A stretch of DNA of 64,000 bases, from NCBI RefSeq assembly GCF_037975245.1, contig NC_092573.1, forward strand, positions 7,180,501 to 7,244,500. The letters run 5' to 3'. The translations under genes were made by a program, and so were the position numbers. The DNA is from Apostichopus japonicus. Its lineage: Eukaryota > Echinodermata > Holothuroidea > Aspidochirotida > Stichopodidae. Positions 12,291-22,455 of the stretch are shown here, one piece after another; positions within the stretch are counted from its first letter, which is position 1, and each line of letters opens with the position of its first letter. The notes beneath the pieces were generated by a model, which worked only from the letters and a program-made list of their open reading frames with translations, ran no database searches and was not told the origin of the DNA.

Positions 12291-15200
12291 GACTATAAAA
12301 TACAAAATTGTTGCAGCAAACTAATAACAAAGTTCCAATCAAATGATGAAATGTAAGAATTCAAGAAAGTTTTCAACCCGCCAACATCTTACAGAATCTA
12401 TTTGTAAAAGTAATTTTACTCTGTTCACTGCGTTTTTTTTTATCAGAATCAAATCACTCTAGAAGCTGTTTGACTTGATAATTTTGGTTGCTTTAAGCTA
12501 CTGTCACGAAATAAAAGTCAAATATTCGATTACGTCTCCAAGCTCACGATGCGATGACAATAAAATTAAAAGAAGCCCCATAAATCGTCACTCTATAGCT
12601 TAGAGGTTGTTACCTAAAACCATCAGACTAATCAATAAATTAAATAAACAGACGTAACATGCCAAGTTTGACAATATGATGTAGATTTTACATACTTTCT
12701 AGCTATATTGTCGTTGGTGAATATTTCAGTTAAAATGTTAACTATAGTAGGCACCTACTTCAGTCTCAAAGCAGCTTTTCAGGGTATATCTCATTTTTTT
12801 TTTTAAACTTAGGAAAATGGATTCAAGACTTATTTTGTAATTTGTATTAAAATTATGAACACGTGCTGAAGCAGACTATAGGCAAGAAACTAAATGTTGT
12901 TTTGTAAACTTCAGATCTAATGCATCAAGCAGAAAATTGCCAAGTCATTAGAATTGGGAATGAAACATCAAAGCTGCCTATTCTACATCCTCAACGATAA
13001 TACAATAATCAATTGGGAGATCCCTTCATTTTCTAGCTGTTAAATCCAGTATCTATGGTTACATAAATTGTTCAGATATATATATATTCATTTCTTCCTT
13101 GAATACCGCATTCCCAATCTCCACTGTTGCTACAGGCGATGAAGTTCTATTAAACTAAGCTTTTAGTAGAGATGTATCAAATTGACAAAATGTATAGAAA
13201 CAGTTAAGGAGGGTTTAAATCCATTTCCTTGATGTGATTGCTTCCAATACGAACTAGATAAATAGCGATCAGCCGATAATTTCTGGTCGCTAATTTCTCT
13301 CCGCCAGCTATAAACAAGTTTGGAGCATTCAAGGTGGGGGGAATCAATCAAATTTTTACAAGATGAAAATGAGATAAACCTAGGTGAGTTTATAGGTGTT
13401 GCTGCTGGGTTTTTATATCTAGAAATAAATATTAAGGACAGTAGTTTTTATAAAGACTGTTGTGAAATGGTTGTCCGGTCGTGTGAAACAACCAATGAGC
13501 TTTGGATGTTGTCCCGCAGACAACTTACATCAAATTCAGGATTGCATTGTAAATAAATACTGCAAAATTGGTATCACCCGCCATCACTTTGGAAATACTG
13601 AAATCAAACAAAAATAGTAGAATAGGCCAACGATCAACCTGATGGGGCTTTTTCCTGACCAAAAGCTGATGCTCTATTCACCACTGACCTTGTACTTATC
13701 GTTAATTCTTTGTTCCGACGACCAAATTTGCTGTATGGACAATAAAAAAGGGCAAGACCTGGTTGTCAGAGGATAACCATAAAAGAAATCTTAAAAATTT
13801 GTCATGTAAAGCATGTCTTCTACCCTGTATGCAATTGGTTGGTTGATGGGAGAACAGAAGCAGCTTTTGAAGAGTCATTTACACAGAATAAGATTACAAC
13901 TGATCACCCGGAGAAAAATTGCTAGATCTGTTCATTAAATGGTGGTTAATCTGCTAGATATTTTCATCAAATGGCGGTTACTCTGGAAGCCATGGCATTC
14001 ATGCACGAAAGGTTCCAGTAGCTATCACCTTTAATATTTGTATTAATCACATTTAAAATTCAAACTGAAGTGGCGTTTTTTTTTAATAATTATTTGAAAT
14101 GATACTTTAATCTAGACAGTTATGTTAAACAACTGCACTGTTGCGATTCTGAGTATGAAAGAGTATAAGAGAATTGTCAAAATCAACTCAAAAAGCTGTT
14201 TTAGGTCGATGGTAGTACAATACAATGAGCAGTAAATATTATAATACCAGCCAGCTGCCACATTTGTCATCTATTGTGTACATTGAAAGCTCTCCCAATA
14301 TGTCTTTATATAAACTGGCAGAATTTTTATCTTAAACGCAAGTACAAGAGGAAGAAACGTTAAAGTGATGGGAGTTTGATAATTATAACAGGCAGCTATG
14401 GTAGTAGCTTGATGAACATAAGCAGGACAAATTTGCATATATGGAATAACTCCAAATATGTAAGTTTTGATCTGATCATGGCCCCATTTGCCATAATAAA
14501 TGCTAAATATCTGTCCAAAATAAGACTTTATAATGCTCTCTTGAATGACTCCTTCAACAATGTACTATGAGTCCCAGTACAAGTTTGACTTAAATATATA
14601 TACCTATGTCTTATAAGTATGATTATGTGTACAAGGGGCTCTATGCGCACTAATCATGAGTAGTAACTCTTGCAATAGAACCTCCGCTAGATTTCCAAGA
14701 TGTCTCAAGTACATTAACTCCATGCATGAGGGTGAATAAAATGAATACTAGCCACAGTATAGACTCACTGCTAGGTAAACAATAAAATGTCAATCCCACT
14801 TATCAAAATTGACTGTTGTCCAGAATCAAATTTGTCATTGTCCAGTACCAAATATTGCCGTTGTTGAATATATATTATTTTAAAGGATTGCATATATAGT
14901 GATCAGGGTTTCCTAGAGTCATTCCTTAAAACCAGCTGCATTAGTCTTTTGGAAGTCGATCATCCCTTAAGAAATACCGACAGCTTTATGAATCACTCAC
15001 TACCCGACGACGACGATGGCTGAGAATTGACCAATAAGTACCGGGACAAGAAGTATTCGCTATCTCTCTTTCTCACTTTGATCTACATCTGCTCTTTATC
15101 AGAGGAACAGGATTTGATGGAATAGTGCTCTGTCTTAATTCAATACCAATCTCAGTAATTTGAGAATGAGCATCTATCAAGTCTACGAGTATCAAATCAC

Positions 15201-15388
15201 AAGAAAACAGCCTTCGGCACAGCTGTAAGTGTTCTTGTTATTGAAGCATATTCTTCTAATGGTCAATCCCAAAGGTCAGTCCGATAGATACGAATGAAAA
15301 TGGGTCAGAAGAGTGTTTCTCTGGAGTTGATTGGATCCTGCTACAAATACAACTCAATTCCAGTATCAAGTCACCGGTGTTATCTGTG
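12291..15388. other. AT-rich DNA with no supported gene
   Basis: No supported gene or repeat. The open frame at 13320-13556 has no recognisable domain. A weak inverted pair (GGTTGT near 13470, ACAACC near 13489) is too short to support an element. Confidence 0.4.
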
Positions 15389-15392
15389 TTAA

Positions 15393-15749
15393 AGGGTATG
15401 AAGACTCATGCACAAAGAAACGTCTCATGCCGGTAATCTGTAACCTAGTTTTGAATGAGGTGTAACAGCAGTGTTAGATACCACCATCGATCCCGGAAAA
15501 TACACACGGCTTGCTACCGTCGGTAATTAGACACTAATGTACTACAGTCAATACATAAAGCTACGGTCAATACCCACAACAGTGTACATAGCAGCGTGGA
15601 CATCTCAGGTCTAGATAAAAGATAGCAAGGTATCACGTTTCATTACTGTCTGCATTTTGTAGCGACAAGAAGGAAACGTCATTTGCCAGCAACGGAAAGT
15701 TGACTTTTTCAGAGAGCGGCACGCGGTTGTGGACGAGTATTCAATGCCT
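15393..15749 (+). mobile_element. TTAA-flanked MITE, family C, copy 1
   Basis: The 357-bp unit is flanked on both sides by TTAA (15389-15392 and 15750-15753). The left end reads AGGGTATGAAGACTC. The complement of the right end reads AGGCATTGAATACTCG, so the ends are imperfect inverted repeats of about 16 bp. The body is shared with copies at 49525-49879 (inverted) and 52401-52768. Markers include TTGCTACCGTCGGTAATTAG and ATCACGTTTCATTACTGTCT. There is no coding capacity. TTAA targets are typical of piggyBac and Kolobok transposons, but no transposase is present here to decide. Confidence 0.8.
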
Positions 15750-16195
15750 TTAATCACTCATCATAGACTGTTTATATGTGCTTAAAGAATCAGACTGCTA
15801 TAGCTGTTACGGTTCACACGTAATGTACACAAAAGTAAAGGTATTCATCAGGAAACAAATTTTTACCAAGTTTGGTTCTTTAGTGTCAATATTTACAATA
15901 TTTTCTGTATTAATGAAAATAGTATAACAATGCTATATACTGGAGACTGTATAGTGTACCTCAGATTATGTACAAAACTGGCCTATATTAAAACAAAATG
16001 TTTAACTCAGCTATCTATTGATAAAGCAATGATATATTAAATTTGCATCAAAGCATACCCAACAATCATCTTTAGCTAGTATAGACATATTGGTTCTTGA
16101 AGCTTGTTTACAAGATTGTGTGTTCAGATTATGACTATAACTTTGGACAGTAAATGATACTTGACCTCCACCAGAACTGTACTACAAAATATAAG

Positions 16196-16480
16196 TACTC
16201 ATTAAGAGGCATAGGACACTCAAGGCAATTCACCTCATACTCTATTACGGGCATCAAACAGACTAACACCTATTGTGAATTGCCTAATACTCATTCAGAG
16301 GCACCTAACACCCACTGAGAATCACATGGTACCCATTCATGGGAACCTAACACACCCATTGACTCTCACAAACCTAATACTCAAGAAGGAACACCTATCT
16401 ACCATTAAGATTCACCTAGTATCATTCAAGGTACCTAACACCCATTGAGATCCACCAATACTGTTACTCGCTGAGTATTA
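16196..16480. repeat. Degenerate minisatellite, about 40-45-bp unit
   Basis: CACCTAACACCCATTGAG and its variants alternate with CACCTAATACTCATTCA-like segments through about six to seven units. Individual units carry many substitutions and small indels, so the array is old. Confidence 0.65.
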
Positions 16481-16540
16481 AAGCTTGCTCCAATTTGAGC
16501 ACCCTTACCATGCAGCAACCATTGATTACTTTAGTCCCTT

Positions 16541-16567
16541 CAAGCAAGCAAGCAAGCAAGCAAGCAA
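16541..16567. repeat. (CAAG)n microsatellite
   Basis: About six perfect CAAG units. Confidence 0.9.
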
Positions 16568-17657
16568 TGTAAGCATTTAAAGTCATTGTACATAAATATC
16601 CTCCTCACAGCCATCCAAACGGTCCCATTTCAGCAGCAGAGTCTGTTCTAGGGAGATGGCATGTATGCCAGGTGTCAGGGCTTTAACAGACAACTTACCG
16701 CTGGCATAATGAAGTTCTGTCGTTAACGTCATGTAGAGTTAATAAATCAGGAGATTTATACGGGAGATGAATCTCAAGCAAGGACAGCAGATATCACAGG
16801 CTTCTTTGCAAGATGAAGGGATTCACAAACTTGATCTTTTTCATTAACTGCAACACTCAACACAGGATATAAATGTATTTCCATTGTCGTGCAGATACAT
16901 GTCTGTAGGCCTACTCTGTTGTAAAAAATTGTCTTTGAATACTGCATAAATGGTGGTTGAAAGATGAAAGGATGAAACTTTTGTTTTTCCATTTGTTAAT
17001 CCTTATGAGGCTAGGAATTTCATTTTCACTAAATTAAGCAGATATGAAATCTTTAGCTTATTATAAGATCAATTCCAAGCAAATATATGTATGTTATATG
17101 TCATATGTTATTTTCTATATTTAAGTTGTATACTTCTGTATACAGTAGCTAGTTTTAAAACTACTTTATTACATATTACGTAATGTAGAGTAACAGACTC
17201 TGCTGTTAAATCCCAAAGCAAAATATTATACATCTGCAGTAGAAATTAGAAGACAATAAATTTAGCAAAGTATAAAATTGAAATACTCAGAGAAAATGAA
17301 AACCAACAACTTTAAAGCAACATAAACCATGAATAGCTGCTCCATTATCTGTTATCTGCAAACGGAATTGATTTGTGCATGGCTATGATAATACAGACAA
17401 ACCTGTCCGCCTTTCATATTGGCATTTAACTATATGAAAAGCTGTATGTAGTAATGAAGAAAAAAGATTGCAAGAATCCAACTCTTTTCAAAGTTAAATT
17501 TTCAAAGGTTCTATCATGGAGCTCTGCATAAGACTATCCTGATTTTACCAAGGTTGTATTATAGTAACAGAACACGTACAGGGCAGATAGGAAACTTATC
17601 CAGAGCTAATAAAACAACTTATTAAACTGTATATCAATGAAGAAGGTTTTCAATATA
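16568..17657. other. AT-rich DNA with no supported gene
   Basis: Nothing recognisable. This is the left flank of the foldback element. Confidence 0.4.
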
Positions 17658-18653
17658 GTCAGGTGGCTTAGCAACTTTAACGTTACCGGCCGGACAAAAG
17701 TACCAAATTTGGCATGGAGTTTCTTTTCGACCTATCTATCGATTTTATCCGTGGAACCCACTTTATCGGTTCCGATTTTTCAAGATGGCGGCCAAAATCC
17801 AAGATGGCCGCCAGATAAAAAGGAAATGTCATATATCTGGCTGTAAAAATCAGAGATGAACAAATGAGGGGTCAATTCAGGTGTTTCCGGGGTCACTGAA
17901 ACAGATGATGATCATGGCATGTTGCTTGAGTAACCCACTTCCAAGATGGTGGCCAAAATCCAAGATGGCCGCCAGAAAAAAACGAAATGTCATATATCTG
18001 GCTGTAAAAATCGGAGATGAACAAATGAGGGGTCAATTAAGGTGTTTCCGAGCTCACTGAAACAGATGATGGTCATGGTATGTTGCTTGGGCCACCCACT
18101 TCCAAGATGGCGGCCAGAATCCAAGATGGCCCCCTGGAAAAAAAAGGAAATTTCATATATATTCAATCTCCAGACCCCCTGTGCCCTTTTCTGATCGGGA
18201 CCATCAAACCTTCCGTCCTCAAACGTGTAAATGAATCCGGGCTAGCACCCTGACTATATGTTATGGCTGGTATTCTAATTGTGTCACTTTGGTTGAGGAA
18301 GCCACTTAGGACTTATTGGGGAACTTTGAGGTGTGGATAGACACTGTCGCAAACCCGTTATTATATGGGAGTTACGAGTGTCATGTAGGACTGATTACAT
18401 TGAATCAACTATATAATAGGGTAACTTGAGGGAAAACAGACCAGATGTGAATACCGACTCATTGAGAGATTTTGTAGGATTGTGCACCCTTCATAAACAC
18501 AACGTCAATTGTGCGAACAACACACGCTAAGCAGGTCACTAGGCATCTGGGGCATTTAACTCGTTCTTTTCGAACCTGTACCCCAGGGCTACTGTTAGCG
18601 AGGATCTCCAGGAAGACTTGTTGTCTGGTATAGACAAGCCCACCCCACCCCCC
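17658..18653 (+). repeat. Left inverted arm of the foldback element
   Basis: This arm matches the complement of 20371-21382. It contains three subrepeats with a 161-bp period, beginning near 17780, 17941 and 18102. Each starts with a pair of AAGATGG motifs: one in AAGATGGCGGCC (AAGATGGTGGCC in the second subrepeat), the other in AAGATGGCCGCC or, in the third, a diverged form. The first two subrepeats then share GGCTGTAAAAATC and GAACAAATGAGGGGTCAATT. Near the outer tip an 11-bp block present in the other arm is missing, so the arms have diverged independently. The inner edge is a C-rich tract at 18639-18653. Confidence 0.85.
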
Positions 18654-18689
18654 ATAGTAAAACGATAGCTTGGGTTCGAATCTCTCCGT

Positions 18690-20240
18690 TGGTGAGCTCT
18701 GGACAGCGGTAGCAGCGATGAAGAAGGGAAAGTCCCCGGTCCTGATGGCCTCCCTGCTGAGTTATATAGGACTTCTGGGAGGTTCTCGGTGGGGACTTTA
18801 GAGACGTGTTCTCTACCGCTTTCCAGTTGAATTACATGAGCCAAACACAGAGGGCTGGAAATATTGTTCTCCTCCCAAAGTCGGGAGACCCTTTGGACCC
18901 TAATAGGCGTACAATAACGCTGTTAAATCTGGACTACAAAATCCTGGCCAAAGCATTAGGAAATCGCTTAGCGAATGTGATGCCGGATATTGTAGGTCCT
19001 CTCCAGACTTACGCTGTGCGAGTCCTTCGGATTGAACTCAGTGTTTATTCGTTGGTTCTCGTTACTATATAAGGACGTCACGAGCATGGTCACTGTTAAC
19101 GGATTTACTTCTGGTCCCTCCCCGGTTCGAAGGGGAGTCCGTCAGGGTTGTCCCCTCTCCCCGTTGTTATATATTCTCTTCAGCGAAACGCTCAGTACCT
19201 CGCTGGACAGATGCTTGGGGTTTCGACCTTTCAATGTACCGGTTGGGGCTAGAGTTAAATGCCTGCAATATGCCGATGACGTCACTTGTATTGTGTCGGA
19301 CCTCGTCTCCTTCAAGCCTTTATCGAAGGTTTTGGCCACCTTCTAAGAGGCTATGGTGCCAGACTTAACAAGTCCAAGACCAAAGGGCTGCATTCAGGAG
19401 GTTGGCGTGGCCAATCCCTCCCGTTCGATGCTACTTTGTCAGATGTCATGATCAGGGTAATCGGCATCTGGCTAGGTTATGGTGCCCCAGAGGCCACCAC
19501 TTAGGCAGAGAAGGCTGATCAGGTGGAGGCAAGGCTCGACACATTCAATCGGAGGTGACTCTCCCTCCATGGGAAGGTTACAGTTGTCAATCGTTTTATT
19601 TTTCCTCTCCTTCGGTATCCTGGTACGGTGATCGCTGCACCAGGTTATTCCTTGGTACGATTGGAGAGGATCATTTTTTATTTCATTTGGGGAACGTGCA
19701 AACCAATCCTTCTCAAAAGGACCGTTCTGTAAAAGACCCCCTTGAGCGGGTGGGCATGGTTTGGTCCACCTACCATCTTAACTGCGCTTTCTCCTTTTGA
19801 TAGGTTTTTTCGTTGCGTTTGAGAATCCCTCGTTTGCCTTTTTTGGTTCTGGGGTGGTTTTCTTTTTCGCCACTACTGGCCCGGATCCTTTTCCAATAAC
19901 CGGCCAAAGGCGACACGCTCTTCGGGGTGTATACTCAGATTGGTGACACACTTTGTAGAATCAAAGAGGAGGGTGGTCCAGATGTTCTGCTTAACGTGGC
20001 CCACTCGGCTTGCCAAACTGCCATCTCTCCAGATGTGTGGTGTTCTGTGTTGTAAGTCACTAGATAGCCGTCTCCGGGACTTCGCGAGGAGGATTGCACA
20101 TGGGGTCCTCATCACTAACCATTTTCGCCTAGTCAGGTGGCGATTAGGTTATGGGATTTGTCCCTGTGTGGGCTGTAAAGCCATTAGGACTATGCAACAC
20201 CTTTTGCTGGAGTGTCCGGTTGGTGTCGGAATAATGGTTT
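18690..20240 (+). pseudogene. L1/Tx1-type LINE reverse transcriptase, 5'-truncated and frameshifted
   Basis: Known signatures appear in the right order but in different frames. AAMKKGKSP then GPDGLPAELYR (about 18714-18771, one-base frameshift between them) is the start of the RT domain. LLPKSGDPLDPN and LDYKILAKALGNRLANV lie at 18868-18978. RRGVRQGCPLSPLLYIL is at about 19126-19176, and the catalytic box YADD is at 19269-19280. LNKSKTKGL is near 19357. An IFYFIWG block near 19670-19693 and LERVGMVW near 19744 are typical of L1/Tx1-like elements. A CPCVGC...HLLLECP zinc-knuckle-like C-terminus lies at about 20158-20220. About 55-60 residues between LQT (19008) and the SLLYKDV segment appear deleted. 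The endonuclease domain is absent. It is not functional. Confidence 0.85.
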
Positions 20241-20370
20241 CACGCCTTCATTATTGGTGTTATTGGTTGTTATTGTTGTTGTTTTGGTTATTAGTGTCAT
20301 TGGTTGACCTCAGATGACTAGTGACCCGACTTAGCGTGTGTTGTTCGCAGAATTGATATGTGTTTATGAA

Positions 20371-21382
20371 GGGGGGGGGGGCCTTGTCTATACCAGACAA
20401 CAAGTCTTCCTGGAGATCCTCCCTAATAGCAGACCTGTAGTACATGTCCGAAAAGAACGACCTAAATACCTCAGATGCCTAGTGACCTGACTTAGCGTGT
20501 TTTGTTCGCACAATTGACGTTGTGTTTATGAAGGGTGCACAATCCTACAAAATCTCTCAATGAGTCGGTATTCACATCTGGTCTGTTTTCCCTCAAGTTA
20601 CCCTATTATATAGTTGACTCAATGTAATCAGTCTTACATGACACTCGTAACTCCCATATAATAACGGGTTTGCGACAGTGTCTATCCACGGTCGATCACA
20701 CCTCAAAGTTCCCCAATAAGTCCTAAGTGGCTTCCTGAGCCAAAGTGACACAATTAGAATACCAGCCATAACATGTAGTCAGGGTGCAAGCCCGGTTTCA
20801 TTTACACGTTTGAGGACGGAAGGTTTAATGGTCCCGATCAGAAAAGGGCACGGGGTCTGGGGATTGAATATATATGAAATTTCCTTTTTTTTCCAGGGGG
20901 CCATCTTGGATTCTGGCCGCCATCTTGGAAGTGGGTGGCCCAAGCAACATACCATGACCATCATCTGTTTCAGTGAGCTCGGAAACACCTTAATTGACCC
21001 CTCATTTGTTCATCTCCAATTTTTACAGCCAGATATATGACATTTCGTTTTTTTCTGGCGGCCATCTTGGATTTTGGCCGCCATCTTGGAAGTGGGTTAC
21101 TCAAGCAACATGCCATGATCATCATCTGTTTCAGTGACCCCGGAAACACCTGAATTGACCCCTCATTTGTTCATCTCTGATTTTTACAGCCAGATATATG
21201 ACATTTCCTTTTTTTCTGGCGGCCATCTTGGATTTTGGCCGCCATCTTGAAAAATCGGAACCGATAAAGTGGGTTCCACGGATAAAATCGATAGATAGGT
21301 CGAAAAGAAACTCCATGCCAAATTTGGTACTTTTGTCCGGCCTGTAACGTTAAGCCTAAAAATTGTTGCTAAGCCACCTGAC
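20371..21382 (-). repeat. Right inverted arm of the foldback element
   Basis: This is the complement of the left arm, including the 161-bp subrepeats and the AAGATGG pairs. Its inner end is an 11-G tract (20371-20381). Just inside that tract, a segment of the arm is repeated: 20308-20373 copies 20469-20535, in direct orientation with small differences. The left arm shows no such duplicate. Confidence 0.85.
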
Positions 21383-21482
21383 TAATACAAGTAAGTATGA
21401 TACACAGGACAAACATTCACCTGTCAAAACACAGATTATCCCTTCATTACAGTTATAACAATTTTCGAAATGCTAACTTGTT

Positions 21483-21834
21483 TACAGTCTTGTCTGAGGC
21501 CGAGGCCCCCCTCACATGACTTTACAACTTAACCCCTGGTCATTGGTAATTAATCACACCCACATATCAAAGTGTGCACAATTCAAACAATCCCACCTGG
21601 GGCACCCTAGTGCACCACATCTGTATGCCCCTGGGGCACTTCCCACAGGGTGCAGCTTCAATCCAGCGCATGCAACTATATTAATAAGTTACCTTACAAG
21701 TCCCCATTTACACACCTTTTGAAGAGAGGCAATGGAGATAAAGTGTCTTGCTCAAGGACACAACATAATAATGATCTGATGAGGACTTGAACCTACAAAC
21801 CTTAGATCACAAGTCTAATGTTTTAACCACTTAA
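21483..21834 (-). mobile_element. tRNA-derived SINE (family 2), 5' end split by MITEs
   Basis: The minus strand carries a tRNA-like head at the right end (the plus strand shows CCTTAGATCACAAGTCT and TTTTAACCACTT). It is followed by a body containing AAGACACTTTATCTCC-like sequence and a conserved 3' part reading, on the plus strand, TTTACAACTTAACCCCTGGT. The second copy is at 59899-60263. The head is interrupted after CCACTTAA by two TTAA elements. The remaining 5' bases resume at 22438 as TTAACCGTGACGCTC, aligning with TTGACCACAACGCCC of the other copy, with transitions as the only differences. Confidence 0.75.
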
Positions 21835-22078
21835 AGGTAGTCAGTGTAGGCCCCAAATTATAGCACGCTATAATTGCTAGACGTTTTCAAAAAGAACTTC
21901 CCTGGAGGTCTTTACTCTCCAAATTGTTCTCAGACATTTTTGAGGAACACAGACGATGACTGACTGTCCCAGTGAGGAAAATTTCCTCGAAGACAGGTTA
22001 TAAAACCAGTTTAAGAATTTTGACCAAAGGTGTCCATATTAGAATATCTAGCATATTTGGGGCCAATACAGCATACCT
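21835..22078 (-). mobile_element. TTAA-flanked MITE, family A, copy 1
   Basis: The 244-bp unit lies between TTAA at 21831-21834 and TTAA at 22079-22082. The ends are AGGTAGTCAGTGTAGGCCCC and the complement of GGGGCCAATACAGCATACCT, an imperfect inverted repeat of about 20 bp. It is inverted relative to the copies at 25653 and 53653. No coding capacity. Confidence 0.85.
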
Positions 22079-22082
22079 TTAA

Positions 22083-22437
22083 AGATCTGCTATATAGACC
22101 CCAACTACTGTATAGCACACTATCATGGAAAAGTTTTATGACATTACGTAATCGACCTGCCTTGGTCGTAAAATTACCTCTTTTTACCAATTAGTCTGCA
22201 ACGCCTGCTACATATTTTTTCTTGTATGAGGGTCTTTGTGTGATGCTGTATGGTAAAACTACACTGTAGACATGAACATATTTCCACATAGTGTTTACAC
22301 AAAGAGCCTAATGGTAGTAATGGTGATAAGAAGCTATGCAGGCTAATTGTGGATTTACGACCGTGGCAGGTTGATTACGTAATCACAAAACTTTCCTAGC
22401 AAAAGTGTGCTATAATTGGAGCCAATAAAGCGGATCT
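22083..22437. mobile_element. TTAA-flanked MITE, family B, with about 85-bp inverted ends
   Basis: The 355-bp unit lies between TTAA at 22079-22082 (shared with the previous element) and TTAA at 22438-22441. The left end, AGATCTGCTATATAGACCCC onward to about 22174, pairs with the complement of 22352-22437 at roughly 80% identity. Both arms contain the 8-bp palindrome TTACGTAA (22144-22151 and 22375-22382) followed by RACCTGCC. Non-coding. It is the only copy seen in the window. Confidence 0.8.
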
Positions 22438-22455
22438 TTAACCGTGACGCTCTCA
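22438..22455 (-). mobile_element. Displaced 5' end of the split family-2 SINE
   Basis: TTAACCGTGACGCTC continues the SINE head interrupted at 21834. The intact copy near 60250-60264 reads TTGACCACAACGCCC. The match is short, but the position and the transition-only differences support it. Confidence 0.5.

Larger units (their letters stand above)
17658..21382. mobile_element. 3.7-kb foldback transposon enclosing a LINE fragment
   Basis: The unit begins GTCAGGTGGCTTAGCAAC and ends with the exact complement GTTGCTAAGCCACCTGAC. TA flanks both sides (17656-17657 and 21383-21384). The two arms are about 1 kb each and nearly identical apart from scattered substitutions and small indels. The central 1.7 kb (18654-20370) is unique and holds a decayed non-LTR reverse transcriptase. 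No DNA-transposon transposase is seen, so the element is non-autonomous as it stands. Long arms with internal tandem repeats resemble foldback elements. The TA flank would suit a TA-targeting transposase, but two bases is weak evidence. Confidence 0.8.

Noticed and set aside
17658-21382. Inverted arms as an assembly artefact
   Set aside because: The arms differ by many substitutions and indels and share exact terminal complements with TA flanks, so they are a real diverged pair.
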